Shown here one piece after another: positions 8,460-17,050 of a stretch of DNA of 64,000 nt. The stretch covers positions 1 to 64,000 of the forward strand of contig CAKTAV010000004.1 of NCBI GenBank assembly GCA_934532985.1. The letters are read 5' to 3'. Below the pieces are notes generated by a model, which did no database searches, had not been told where the DNA came from, and was given only the letters and a program-made list of their open reading frames with translations. The first letter of the stretch is position 1. The number at the start of each line of letters is the position of its first letter. Origin of the DNA: an uncultured Butyricicoccus sp. Lineage in GTDB: Bacteria; Bacillota; Clostridia; Oscillospirales; Butyricicoccaceae. A program made the translations under genes and the position numbers.

Positions 8460-9149
8460 GTGACATTGCTGTTCCTTCGCACCATTATACTATATCTATC
8501 GGTCATTTTAGGGCTGCGTCTTTCCGGCAAACGGCAGCTCGGTGAGCTGTCCGCCTCCGAGTTTGCAGTGACCATTTTGGTTTCCGATCTGGCTTCCATT
8601 CCGTTGCAAGATGTCGCCGTCCCCCTCTTTAACGGCATGATTCCGCTGCTCACTCTCGTCTCACTAGAGGTCATCATGGCGACGGTCAGCCGGAACAACC
8701 GCAAACTGCGCAGCCTGCTCTCCGGTAATCCTTGTATCGTTATTAAGAACGGGAGAATCGATCAGCGCATGCTCAAGGAGCTCCGCCTGTCCGTGGATGA
8801 CGTACTGGAGGGCCTGCGGATTGCCGGTGCGCCCAATCTCAAGGACATCCGCTATGCTATCGTCGAGCGCAACGGACAGCTCAGCGTCATCCTGCGTGCC
8901 GAGGCGCAGCCATCTACGCCGTCACAGCATGGCCTGCACCCCAGCGAGGTCGGCCTTCCGCTTGTTCTGATTTCCTCCGGTGAGGTCATCCAGCAGAATC
9001 TACATGAGCTGGGAAAAACCGAACAATGGCTGCTCGATCAGTGCAAAAAGCAGCATTGTTCCTCCTTTCAAGAGGTATTTTTATTCACCCTCGATGATTC
9101 CGGCAACCAATTTCTACAGCGAATGGATAAGGGGGCTTCGCGCATATGA
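8460..9149 (+). CDS. YetF/DUF421 family membrane protein
   Basis: A 229-residue protein of the DUF421 (YetF) family. It has two or three N-terminal membrane helices (residues 1-75, including LFLRTIILYLSVILGLRLSG and the RLSGKRQLGELSASEFAVTI signature). The soluble domain that follows has GNPCIVIKNGRID and LSVDDVLEGLRIAG, typical of the family. Its biochemical role is not settled; several members in spore formers are made during sporulation. The start is GTG, with AAAGGAGG 9 bases upstream. Its stop overlaps the next gene in an ATGA, so the pair is translationally coupled. It is divergent from the ilv promoter. Confidence 0.9.
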   Translation: MTLLFLRTIILYLSVILGLRLSGKRQLGELSASEFAVTILVSDLASIPLQDVAVPLFNGMIPLLTLVSLEVIMATVSRNNRKLRSLLSGNPCIVIKNGRIDQRMLKELRLSVDDVLEGLRIAGAPNLKDIRYAIVERNGQLSVILRAEAQPSTPSQHGLHPSEVGLPLVLISSGEVIQQNLHELGKTEQWLLDQCKKQHCSSFQEVFLFTLDDSGNQFLQRMDKGASRI

Positions 9150-9526
9150 AACGTCTCGTTATTGCCGTCTCCCTTCTCCTCGCTATTGTTCTCGCCTGCC
9201 TCGGCGACCTGTGGTATCTGTCCCCTCATATCGACTCCATGGTGCAGTCTCTTACTCTATCCCAGCAGGCGCTGTCGCAGGGCGAATCCGAACGCTCTCT
9301 GGATTTGCTGCATGAAGCATACGAAAAATTCAATCATACCGAATTTTTCATGAGCATCACCATCAATGAAAAGCAGCTGGATGAGGTATCACTCAACTTC
9401 GCCCGGAGCATGCAGGGCACGGGGCCGGGAGACCCCACCCAGTACGCCATGGAGCTTGCTGCGCTGAAGGAGAGCATTATCGATCTAAAGCGTACCGAGC
9501 TTCCTACGCTTGGGAATCTATTGTAA
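9146..9526 (+). CDS. DUF4363 family protein, partner of the YetF-like gene
   Basis: A 126-residue protein with one N-terminal membrane anchor or signal segment (KRLVIAVSLLLAIVLACLG) and a helical outer domain rich in paired hydrophobics (LTLSQQALSQGESERSLDLLHEAYEKF). This layout fits DUF4363, which in Clostridia often sits directly behind a DUF421 gene. It overlaps that gene by 4 bases (ATGA). The role is unknown; the linkage suggests both proteins act together in the membrane. A strong terminator follows 16 bases after the stop. Confidence 0.8.
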   Translation: MKRLVIAVSLLLAIVLACLGDLWYLSPHIDSMVQSLTLSQQALSQGESERSLDLLHEAYEKFNHTEFFMSITINEKQLDEVSLNFARSMQGTGPGDPTQYAMELAALKESIIDLKRTELPTLGNLL

Positions 9527-9542
9527 AACCGAATCGTAAGAA

Positions 9543-9571
9543 AAAAGACCTGCCGAATCGGCAGGTCTTTT
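9543..9571. terminator. Bidirectional intrinsic terminator
   Basis: Perfect stem AAAAGACCTGCCG with CGGCAGGTCTTTT around a short loop, with A- and T-runs on each side. It ends both the rightward DUF4363 gene and the leftward P-loop gene at 9591. Confidence 0.9.
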
Positions 9572-9590
9572 GGGAAGCGTAGTTCAAAAA

Positions 9591-10001
9591 TTACATGTAC
9601 TTTTTCAGAACTTCGCTCGCTGCTGCTGCATCCGCAGAGATGGCAACCGTGAAGTTAACCGAGTGCTTTGCAGAGAACTCATCCAGCTTCAGGATAAACG
9701 CTTCCGCGTCAGCCGTCTTCTCATCGCGCGCAACCTTGTACAGGCCATCAATGAAGATCTGGGTGATGTCATAGTTCGCGGCGTGCATACCTGCAACAAA
9801 ACCAAGCAGAGATGCGTAATTGGTAACGCTGTAATCCGAAACGTTCACCAGACGTGCATCATGCGAAATATCAAAATTCAGAGCGTCGTCCTTGACAATG
9901 CATACAACACAGCCCGGTTGCTTTGCAGCTGCCTCATTAACGCTATCGATGATAACCTTTGTTTTTCCGCTGCCAGCAGCAGCCATAATTACTTTTACCA
10001 T
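9591..10001 (-). CDS. Small P-loop NTP-binding protein
   Basis: A 136-residue protein that starts almost at a Walker A motif: MVKVIMAAAGSGKTK, with Lys13 and Thr14 and Ala in place of the first Gly. QIFIDGLYKV near residue 85 could serve as a Walker B strand. Homologues are often labelled ATPase or PilT-like in databases, as I recall, but it is far too short for a PilT motor and no partner is nearby. The size suggests a single minimal nucleotide-binding fold. The start at 10001 is chosen because GGAGG lies 8 bases upstream; an ATG at 10019 overlaps that site. It has its own promoter and terminator, hence monocistronic. Confidence 0.75.
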   Translation of the reverse strand: MVKVIMAAAGSGKTKVIIDSVNEAAAKQPGCVVCIVKDDALNFDISHDARLVNVSDYSVTNYASLLGFVAGMHAANYDITQIFIDGLYKVARDEKTADAEAFILKLDEFSAKHSVNFTVAISADAAAASEVLKKYM

Positions 10002-10037
10002 TTGCGATTCCTCCCACATTCTTTTGAGGTTGTTTCA

Positions 10038-10066
10038 ATAGTACCATAAAACAGGGTAAAAAACAA
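10038..10066 (-). promoter_or_regulatory. Promoter of the small P-loop gene
   Basis: Minus strand: -35 TTGTTT (10061-10066), 17-base spacer, -10 TACTAT (10038-10043), 36 bases upstream of the start codon. Confidence 0.6.
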
Positions 10067-10115
10067 TGCGTTTTCCGTGAATATTTTCAAAACAATTCAA
10101 AAAGTGGCGATAAAC

Positions 10116-11264
10116 TTACTCATCCGCCGTCGATTTCATCAAAAGAATTCCCAATAAATCCCGATACACATCGGAAATTCCTTTTTTCTCCACAGCAGAA
10201 GCTGTTAGAATATTCCTTCTCGCAATTTCCTCTCCGCCTGCCTTCAGTATCACCTCCCCCACCTTTTGATGCGCCTCCACAGGCGCCCCTACGCTTTTCT
10301 CCATTTCGATCGTCCGCTCCGCCTGCTCGGCCCGTTCCTTCGGCAGAAGCACCGGCGTGTCGTCCTCCAGCTCCAACGCAACGGTCGGCTGTTTGCCAAG
10401 CGCGACTGGAATTTGCGGCAATGCATCGTTTTCTTCCAACACCGGCACCATGCCGTAACCGGCAAAACCGTAATTCAGCATTGCCGTCACGTCGGCATTG
10501 CGAGCTTCTTTGTTTGGCTCCGCCATGACAACCGCGATCAGCGACATGCCCTCTCGTTCCGCCGTCGCCGACATACAAAAGCCCGCCGTGCTCGTATATC
10601 CCGTCTTGAGTCCGGTCAGGCCATCATACTGCCGCAGCAGCTTGTTGGTGTTCGCCAACTGAAACGTACCGTCCCGCACGGTGTCCATCCAAATTGTCGT
10701 GTAATCAAAAATAGCCGAATGCTGCATCAGCTCCCGCGACATCCGCGCAATATCGCGCGCCGTCGTCTTGGTCTCCTCTCCGTCGGTGTCCAAACCATTC
10801 GGGTTGACAAAGGTCGTACCCGTACAGCCCAGTTCCTTTGCCCGCTCGTTCATCCGCTGTACAAACGCGTCCTCGCTTCCGCCGAGGTGCTCTGCCACTG
10901 CCACCGCGGCATCGTTCGCTGATCCCACCGCAATCGCCTTGAGCATATCGCGCAGCGGCAGCTGCTCTCCCTCTTTCAGGTAAATCTGTGTGCCGCCCAT
11001 CGCGCTGGCATGCGCCGACGCGGTGATCTTATCGTCCAGCGACACGCGTCCCTCATCAATCGCCTCCATCGTCAGCAGCATGGTCATAATCTTCGTCACA
11101 GACGCCGGAGGAAGGCTCTCATCCGCGTTTTGCTCAAACAGTACCGTGCCGTCCGACGCCATCAGCAACGCCGATTTCGCCTGAATCCCCGTCAGCTCCG
11201 CCGCCTGCGCCGTCGCCGCTGTCACCACCATCCAGAGCATGATGGTACATATCGCTCGCCTCAT
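10116..11264 (-). CDS. dacF: D-alanyl-D-alanine carboxypeptidase (DacF-like, PBP5 family)
   Basis: A serine DD-carboxypeptidase that removes the terminal D-Ala of peptidoglycan stem peptides at the outer face of the membrane. It has 382 residues. A signal peptide occupies residues 1-21, the catalytic SVTK is at 55-58, SAN at 115-117 and KTG at 220-222. The C-terminal part (about 270-350) matches the PBP5 C-terminal domain. The very C-terminus (KGISDVYRDLLGILLM) is short and may be an amphipathic anchor. The start ATG has AAAGGGGA upstream. It is divergent from mtaB. A second paralogue is at 46427. In spore formers one such enzyme often trims spore cortex, so the dacF name is by similarity only. 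Confidence 0.92.
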   Translation of the reverse strand: MRRAICTIMLWMVVTAATAQAAELTGIQAKSALLMASDGTVLFEQNADESLPPASVTKIMTMLLTMEAIDEGRVSLDDKITASAHASAMGGTQIYLKEGEQLPLRDMLKAIAVGSANDAAVAVAEHLGGSEDAFVQRMNERAKELGCTGTTFVNPNGLDTDGEETKTTARDIARMSRELMQHSAIFDYTTIWMDTVRDGTFQLANTNKLLRQYDGLTGLKTGYTSTAGFCMSATAEREGMSLIAVVMAEPNKEARNADVTAMLNYGFAGYGMVPVLEENDALPQIPVALGKQPTVALELEDDTPVLLPKERAEQAERTIEMEKSVGAPVEAHQKVGEVILKAGGEEIARRNILTASAVEKKGISDVYRDLLGILLMKSTADE

Positions 11265-11349
11265 GCCGTCGTTTCCCCTTTCCTACAAACAAACGCTATC
11301 TTCTGCTTTTGATTGTATGACCCGCACGCGCCGTGCAGAACATCCCTCC

Positions 11350-11377
11350 TTGTTTCTTTCCGCGAATCTGCTATAAT
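11350..11377 (+). promoter_or_regulatory. mtaB promoter
   Basis: -35 TTGTTT (11350-11355), 16-base spacer, -10 TATAAT (11372-11377), 58 bases before the mtaB start. Confidence 0.75.
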
Positions 11378-11435
11378 AGTAGCATTCTAGGGCGCATCCA
11401 ACGATCGGATCGCGCCGAAACAGCGGGAGTACGCA

Positions 11436-12728
11436 ATGAAATTTTGTTTTTCGACCTTGGGATGCAAGGTCAATCAATTTGAAACACAGGCTTTGGCGCA
11501 GCTGGCGCAGGAGCGCGGACACAGCATCGTCTCTTCGGACGCCGACGTCTGTATTTTAAATACCTGTACCGTCACCGAATCTGGCACAAAAAAGAATATT
11601 CGCGAGCTCAGGCGGCTGAAAAAAAACAATCCGCACGCTGTTTTAGCCCTGTGCGGCTGTTTCGCCCAGACCGATCCGGAACGCGCCGCCTCACTCGACG
11701 GTGTCTCTGTCGTCTGCGGCACGTCCGACCGCGCCGCCGTCATTACCAAGTGCGAACAGGCCATACAGCAATCCTCGCCGGAGCCGATTCTCTCCGGCAT
11801 GGAGGCTTCCCGTGTGTTTGAGCCGCTGCCCGCCGGTATTCTGCCCGGTCATACCCGCGCGCTGCTCAAGGTACAGGACGGCTGTGACAATTACTGCACC
11901 TACTGCATCATCCCTTATGCGCGCGGGCATGTCCGTTCTCTGCCGCTCTCTGACGCAGTACAGCAGGCACAGCATCTCGCGCACAATAACGTTAAGGAAA
12001 TTATGGTCACCGGCATCGAAATCGCCAGCTACGGGCGCGATTTGCCGGAGCATCCCAATTTGATCACACTGACAGACGCCCTGTGTCGTTGCGCTCCTTC
12101 GGTTCGGTTCCGGCTCGGTTCGCTGGAGCCGCGGTGCATTACACCGGAATTCTGCGATACGCTCTCACAGCATGACAATCTGGCACTGCATTTTCATCTG
12201 TCTCTGCAATCCGGCTGCGACGACACGCTCCGCCGTATGCATCGACGCTATACCACCGCGCAGTATGCGGAAGCCGTAGCGCGCCTGCGCTCCGCCTTCC
12301 CTAGCTGTTCCATCACAACTGACATTATCACCGGTTTTCCCGGAGAGACCGAAAAGGAATTTTCACAGACGGTTTCGTTTGTCCGGCAGATTGCTTTTTC
12401 CTCCGTCCATGTCTTTCCGTATTCTGAGCGTCCCGGAACACCCGCAGCATCCATGCCAAACGCGGTTCCCGTCCCCATTCGCGCCCAGCGCGCCGAGCAG
12501 CTGCGGTATGTCTGTGCTGCCCTTTCCGAGCAGTTCCTGCGCGGTTTTCTTCATCGTCCGCTCCCCATCGTTCTGGAGCAGCCGCATCATGGCACACAAT
12601 CCGGTCACAGCCGCTGGCACTTCGCCGTGCAGCTGGAACAGCCCGTCGGACATCCGGGCGGCGAGGTTCTCGTTGTTCCGGAGCGCATACAAAACGGACA
12701 GTTAATCGGTAAAATTATCATACCATAG
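11436..12728 (+). CDS. mtaB: tRNA N6-threonylcarbamoyladenosine(37)-C2 methylthiotransferase
   Basis: A radical-SAM enzyme that converts t6A37 to ms2t6A in tRNAs decoding ANN codons. It has 430 residues. The N-terminal UPF0004 domain carries the three auxiliary-cluster cysteines (Cys10 in TLGCKVNQ, Cys44 in NTCTVT, Cys75 in CGCFAQ). The radical-SAM triad CDNYCTYC is Cys150, Cys154 and Cys157, followed by IIPYARGHVRS. A TRAM-like tail ends the protein. The TLGCKVNQ form and GIEIASYG separate MtaB from MiaB and RimO. The start is an ATG with GCGGGAG upstream, behind a strong promoter and closed by a terminator, so it is a single-gene unit. Confidence 0.94.
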   Translation: MKFCFSTLGCKVNQFETQALAQLAQERGHSIVSSDADVCILNTCTVTESGTKKNIRELRRLKKNNPHAVLALCGCFAQTDPERAASLDGVSVVCGTSDRAAVITKCEQAIQQSSPEPILSGMEASRVFEPLPAGILPGHTRALLKVQDGCDNYCTYCIIPYARGHVRSLPLSDAVQQAQHLAHNNVKEIMVTGIEIASYGRDLPEHPNLITLTDALCRCAPSVRFRLGSLEPRCITPEFCDTLSQHDNLALHFHLSLQSGCDDTLRRMHRRYTTAQYAEAVARLRSAFPSCSITTDIITGFPGETEKEFSQTVSFVRQIAFSSVHVFPYSERPGTPAASMPNAVPVPIRAQRAEQLRYVCAALSEQFLRGFLHRPLPIVLEQPHHGTQSGHSRWHFAVQLEQPVGHPGGEVLVVPERIQNGQLIGKIIIP

Positions 12729-12730
12729 AC

Positions 12731-12772
12731 AAAAAAGGTTCGAACGAGCAAAGCACTCGTCCGAACCTTTTT
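12731..12772. terminator. Bidirectional intrinsic terminator between mtaB and glgB
   Basis: AAAAAAGGTTCG-a-ACGAG pairs with CTCGT-c-CGAACCTTTTT around a 7-base loop. It serves the two convergent genes. Confidence 0.9.
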
Positions 12773-12788
12773 GTATCATATTCGATAA

Positions 12789-14735
12789 TTAAAACTTAAA
12801 AATCGCCACGCCATATCCCGGAAGCGGATAGGCTACCGAGCACGGCTGTCCGTCGCACTCGCCCTTTGTGGCCAGATAGATCTTCGGCTCCGTAATCGGC
12901 TCCTGTCCGTCCATTCCGTCTGACGCCAGAATGCGCGTGTACCGCTTTTTCTTCGGCACGCCGACGCGGTAATCCGGACGATCCACCGGCGTAAAATTGA
13001 TGACGAACAGCAGATTGTTGCGTCCCGTCGGCGACAGCCGCATAAAGCTAAAGATACTGCGGTCGCCGTCGTTGGCGTTGACCCACTGGAAGCCATCCCA
13101 AGTGTCATCCGTGCCATACAGCGCCGGATACTTCTGGTATAGCCGAAGCAACTCGCGTACAAATCCCGCCAGCGCCTGATGCCGCGGATCCTCCAGACAC
13201 GGCCAGTCCAGCTCGCGTTCTTCGCTCCACTCGCGCCGCTGACCGAAATCCTGTCCCATAAACAGCAGCTTCTTGCCCGGATGGCCGCACATGAACGCAT
13301 ACGCCGCCTTTAGGTTGGCAAACTTCATCGGATCGTCGCCCGGCATTTTTTCCATCATTGAGCCTTTGAGATGAACCACCTCGTCATGAGAAATAACCAG
13401 GACATAATTTTCGCTGTAGGCGTAAGTCATGGAGAACGTCATCTTGTTGTGATTATACTTGCGGAAATACGGGTCGCACTTCTGATACTCCAAGAAGTCG
13501 TTCATCCAGCCCATGTTCCACTTCAGATCAAAGCCGAGTCCGCCGTCCATCGGCGAGCCGGTGACCATCGGCCATGCGGTCGATTCCTCCGCAATCATAA
13601 CCGCACCCGGATTGTGCTGATGTACAATGGAATTCAAATGGCGGAAGAACTCGATTGCCTCCAGATTCTTGTTCTCACCGTACTGGTTTGCCACCCACTG
13701 GCCGTCCTCCTTGCCATAGTCCAGATACAACATGGATGCCACCGCGTCGATGCGCAGTCCATCGATGTGATATTCGCTCAGCCAGTACAGGGCGTTGGCA
13801 ATCAGGAAATTACGCACTTCATTGCGCCCATAGTCGAAAATTTTGGTACCCCAGTCCGGATGCTCTCCCTTACGCGGGTCGGCATATTCATACAGCGGCT
13901 TGCCGTCAAAGTCCGCCAGACCATGTGCATCCCGCGGAAAATGCGCCGGAACCCAGTCCAGAATGACCCCGATTTTATGACGGTGCAGATAATTAACAAA
14001 GTACATAAAATCCTGCGGCGTACCGTAGCGCGCCGTCGGCGCATAATATCCCGTGACCTGATAGCCCCACGATGCATCCAGCGGGTGTTCCGCCACACCG
14101 ATCAGCTCGACATGGGTATAACCCATGTCCTTGATATATTTCGTCAGCTCCGGCGCCAGCTCGCGGAACGTGTAATATCCTGGATCCTCCTCATCCTGTG
14201 CCGGATGCTTTTTCCAAGAACCCGGATGCAGCTCATAAATCGCCATGGCTTCCTTTTTGAATTGGAAGTCCTTGCGCTTCTCCATCCACGTTGAGTCCTT
14301 CCACGGATAGCCGTCAATCGACGCAACCTTGGACGCCGTGCCCGGGCGCAGCTCACCGCTGAATCCATACGGATCAAATTTCAGCGCCGTGTTGCCGTTC
14401 TGTCCCGTGATGGCGTACTTGTACAACTCGCCCTCCTGCAAGCCCGGGACAAATACCTCATAGATGCCCAGCGGTTCCGTCCGCTGCATCGGCGTTGCGC
14501 CGCCGTCCCACTGGTTAAAATCACCGACCAGATGGACGCACTTCGCGTCTGGCGCCCAAACAGCAAAATACACGCCCTTTTCTCCGTCCTGCTCCGCAGG
14601 ATGTGCACCCATTTTGCGATAAATCTCATAGTGCACGCCCTGTCCAAACAGGTACTGGTCGTATTCCGTGATGTGCGGATCCGGTATCATTTCCGGTACC
14701 GCCGCCTTGCTCTTGTGATTCTGCTTCTTCTCCAT
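12789..14735 (-). CDS. glgB: 1,4-alpha-glucan branching enzyme
   Basis: Forms alpha-1,6 branches in glycogen. It has 648 residues. An N-terminal CBM48/early-set domain (about 60-150, with VYFAVWAPDAKCVHLVGDFN) is followed by the GH13 (beta/alpha)8 barrel. Asp330 in GLRIDAVASM is the nucleophile, Glu383 in MIAEESTAWP the acid/base and Asp451 in SHDEVVH the transition-state stabiliser. A C-terminal beta domain follows. The start is moved to the ATG at 14735, which has AGAGG 6 bases upstream; an ATG at 14759 has none. No other glycogen gene lies in the window, so it stands alone behind its own promoter. Confidence 0.95.
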   Translation of the reverse strand: MEKKQNHKSKAAVPEMIPDPHITEYDQYLFGQGVHYEIYRKMGAHPAEQDGEKGVYFAVWAPDAKCVHLVGDFNQWDGGATPMQRTEPLGIYEVFVPGLQEGELYKYAITGQNGNTALKFDPYGFSGELRPGTASKVASIDGYPWKDSTWMEKRKDFQFKKEAMAIYELHPGSWKKHPAQDEEDPGYYTFRELAPELTKYIKDMGYTHVELIGVAEHPLDASWGYQVTGYYAPTARYGTPQDFMYFVNYLHRHKIGVILDWVPAHFPRDAHGLADFDGKPLYEYADPRKGEHPDWGTKIFDYGRNEVRNFLIANALYWLSEYHIDGLRIDAVASMLYLDYGKEDGQWVANQYGENKNLEAIEFFRHLNSIVHQHNPGAVMIAEESTAWPMVTGSPMDGGLGFDLKWNMGWMNDFLEYQKCDPYFRKYNHNKMTFSMTYAYSENYVLVISHDEVVHLKGSMMEKMPGDDPMKFANLKAAYAFMCGHPGKKLLFMGQDFGQRREWSEERELDWPCLEDPRHQALAGFVRELLRLYQKYPALYGTDDTWDGFQWVNANDGDRSIFSFMRLSPTGRNNLLFVINFTPVDRPDYRVGVPKKKRYTRILASDGMDGQEPITEPKIYLATKGECDGQPCSVAYPLPGYGVAIFKF

Positions 14736-14794
14736 AGTCTTCCTCTCCTCCCCCTGCATGTCCGCCCTGCGAACGACAGGGATTCTATAGAATT

Positions 14795-14823
14795 AGTATA
14801 CCCTATTTCTTCTTCTTTGTAAA
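14795..14823 (-). promoter_or_regulatory. glgB promoter
   Basis: Minus strand: -35 TTTACA (14818-14823), 17-base spacer, -10 TATACT (14795-14800), 60 bases before the glgB start. Confidence 0.8.
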
Positions 14824-14877
14824 TTCTAAACAATACTCTGCCGCAAATTTCCCGGAAATCCGGTCGCAATATACGAC

Positions 14878-14913
14878 AAAACGATGAGAGCCGTTGGTTC
14901 CCATCGTTTTTTT
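14878..14913 (-). terminator. Terminator of the kinase-LRR gene
   Basis: AAAACGATG pairs with CATCGTTTT, with additional GAACC/GG pairing inside the loop, immediately after the stop codon at 14915. The T-run is short on the minus strand and longer on the plus strand. Confidence 0.6.
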
Positions 14914-14914
14914 C

Positions 14915-16930
14915 TTATCCCTCCTGCACACGGATGCCGTTCTGCTTGCAGTAATTCCAGACATAGCTTCCGCGCGAGGTTTCCACCAGCACCTTGCTCG
15001 GTCGTCCGAGCAGCATACGGCTTCCGCCCGCGCCAAAGGCGCCTTCGCCGATGGATGTCACAGAGTCCGGTACACGCAAAAACGTCAGGTTCTCACAGGA
15101 CGCAAAGGCTTCCGCACCGATTTTCTCCAAGCCAAACGGCAACTCCAGCGATTGCAGTGACGCGCACCGATAAAAGGAGCGCTCCTCAATCTGCCGCAGG
15201 CCATAGGAAAACGTCACACGGCGCAGGCTGCTGCAATCCTGAAAACAGCTCTGCGGCACGGAAATCAGCGACGCCGACAGATTGACCTCCTGTATGCCGC
15301 TGCACCCGATAAACGCCCGCGGCCCCATCCAGTTTACCTGATCTGGCAAGGTAAACCGCAGCAGCGCAACGCACAGCCCAAACGCTTCCGCGCCAATCCG
15401 CTGCAATCCGCCCGGAAGCTGCACATCTTGCAGCTTTCGACAGCCGGAAAACAGCTTGGGCGGCAGCTCGGTTATCTTTTCTGGCAGTTTAACACTCTTG
15501 AGGCTCAAGCAGTCCGCAAAGGCTCGCTCACCCAGCTCTTCCAGTGAATCCGGCAGCACACAGCGCTCCAGCTTTACGCAGCGCAAAAATGCCGCGCTGC
15601 CAATCGTCCGCAGCGGGGCAAACAGGGAAAGCGTCTGTACCGACGCACAGTCAGCAAACGCCTCTTCTCCAATCTGCTCCACACTGTTCAAGCACGAAAC
15701 ACCCGTCAGGTCTTTCCGTCCGCGGAATGCCCAGTTGGCAATCCCGCGGTAATCCGCAACTTGAAGCACATTCCCTCCGGCATTGCCGAGGCGGAGCTTC
15801 CGCGCCGGTAGCTTTTGTGCCTGCTGCTGGGTCAAAACATCATAGATTTTCTTCTCCGGAATTGGCTTTTCCCTCGGCGCCTCCTCCAGCTTCTGCTTCA
15901 TATATTTTGCATCGGCGGACGGCACAACCGCCAGTCCCAGCTGCTCCCAGAAGCGATCCACCCAGCTCGTGGCTTCGGCTTCCTCGGCCTGCGGAATCAC
16001 CGCCGGTTTCGACTGCGGCTTTCCGGCAAATTGCAGCGCATGGTACATCTCCTGCGCATTGGCATAGCGATCCTCCGGGCGATACGCGCAGGCCTTGCAG
16101 ATCACCTCGCCAAACGCCTCATCCACCCCACTGGGCAGCGGCAGATCCTCTCCGCGGTTGCGGCGATCCACCGCCTCCGCTTTCCACTTCGAGCGCGGCA
16201 TGTCCGGCGTGATAAACGGCAGATAGCCGCCGTTTGCCAACTGATACAGCACCAGTCCCAGCGAATACAAATCCGCCCGCGCGTCATATTTCGCCGACAT
16301 GCGGTCGGTGATCTCCGGTGCGGCGTACAGCTCTGTGCCAATTCTCGTCCGCGCATACACCGTCCCCTCCAGATGATGCGCGATGCCAAAATCGCCGAGC
16401 TTATAATCGCCAAACCGGTTGACAAAGATATTCTTCGGCTTAATATCGCGGTGCAGAATGCCGACACGATGACACCGCGACAGACCACGGCACAGATCCA
16501 TACCGATCTTGCGAATGCCGCTCTCCGTCTGCACCGCACTGCCATTGTGGCGCAGCGTTTCCTCCAAGCTAGTCAATAGCTCCATTCGAATCAACAGATC
16601 ATAGCCAATCAGCTTGCCCTGCTCCCGAATTTCCTCAATCGCATGATCCTCATAGCTGACGATATTACTGATACCGCGCAGCTGTCCCAACAGATTCACC
16701 TCATTGATATATTGCTCCCGCACCAGCGCTTCCAGATTGGCGGCGTTTTCCATCGTGCCCTCCGGAATGATCTCAATGACCTTCAGCGCCGATTCAAATA
16801 CCATACCAAAGGGATCACGGTGCACGACTCGATACACTCTCGCGTAGCTTCCCACGCCAATTTCACCTTGCAGCGTCCATCCACCAAACAATGGCTCATA
16901 ACTGCGCAGCCGTTGTTCCAACGCTACCAT
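14915..16930 (-). CDS. Eukaryotic-like Ser/Thr protein kinase fused to BspA-type LRR repeats
   Basis: A 671-residue protein. Residues 15-300 are a Hanks-type kinase domain: Gly loop GVGSYA (25-30), ATP-anchoring Lys50 in SALKVIE, catalytic HRDIKPKN (His160, Asp162), DFG at 180-182, an APE-like motif (AAPEI) and DLYSLGLVLYQ. All catalytic residues look intact. A 100-residue linker without any membrane helix follows. Residues from about 400 hold about ten LRR_5 repeats with the AF-x-x-C rhythm (for example IGEEAFADC, LGERAFADC, IGAEAFASC). The tail SYVWNYCKQNGI is typical of BspA proteins. Unlike PknB/PrkC it has no transmembrane segment or PASTA domains, so it should be cytoplasmic, with the LRR part as a likely substrate or partner scaffold. 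No phosphatase gene is adjacent. The start has GGGGGA upstream and a strong promoter. Confidence 0.9.
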   Translation of the reverse strand: MVALEQRLRSYEPLFGGWTLQGEIGVGSYARVYRVVHRDPFGMVFESALKVIEIIPEGTMENAANLEALVREQYINEVNLLGQLRGISNIVSYEDHAIEEIREQGKLIGYDLLIRMELLTSLEETLRHNGSAVQTESGIRKIGMDLCRGLSRCHRVGILHRDIKPKNIFVNRFGDYKLGDFGIAHHLEGTVYARTRIGTELYAAPEITDRMSAKYDARADLYSLGLVLYQLANGGYLPFITPDMPRSKWKAEAVDRRNRGEDLPLPSGVDEAFGEVICKACAYRPEDRYANAQEMYHALQFAGKPQSKPAVIPQAEEAEATSWVDRFWEQLGLAVVPSADAKYMKQKLEEAPREKPIPEKKIYDVLTQQQAQKLPARKLRLGNAGGNVLQVADYRGIANWAFRGRKDLTGVSCLNSVEQIGEEAFADCASVQTLSLFAPLRTIGSAAFLRCVKLERCVLPDSLEELGERAFADCLSLKSVKLPEKITELPPKLFSGCRKLQDVQLPGGLQRIGAEAFGLCVALLRFTLPDQVNWMGPRAFIGCSGIQEVNLSASLISVPQSCFQDCSSLRRVTFSYGLRQIEERSFYRCASLQSLELPFGLEKIGAEAFASCENLTFLRVPDSVTSIGEGAFGAGGSRMLLGRPSKVLVETSRGSYVWNYCKQNGIRVQEG

Positions 16931-16968
16931 ACTGTATCCCCCGTTTCTATCAAATCAAAACTGCTTGT

Positions 16969-16997
16969 ATTATAGCAAACGACGCTATTTCCGTCAA
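16969..16997 (-). promoter_or_regulatory. Promoter of the kinase-LRR gene
   Basis: Minus strand: -35 TTGACG (16992-16997), 17-base spacer, -10 TATAAT (16969-16974). Near consensus; the gene is transcribed apart from the MATE gene behind it. Confidence 0.85.
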
Positions 16998-16998
16998 A

Positions 16999-17034
16999 TA
17001 AAAGCAAAGAACCACAGCATTTGCCATGGTTCTC
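16999..17034 (-). terminator. Terminator after the MATE gene
   Basis: AGAACCAC-AGC pairs with GCC-ATGGTTCT (17009-17034) with small interior mismatches; the minus strand continues CTTTGCTTTTATTT. It lies 17 bases past the MATE stop. Confidence 0.65.
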
Positions 17035-17050
17035 TGAAATTTTTTTTCGA

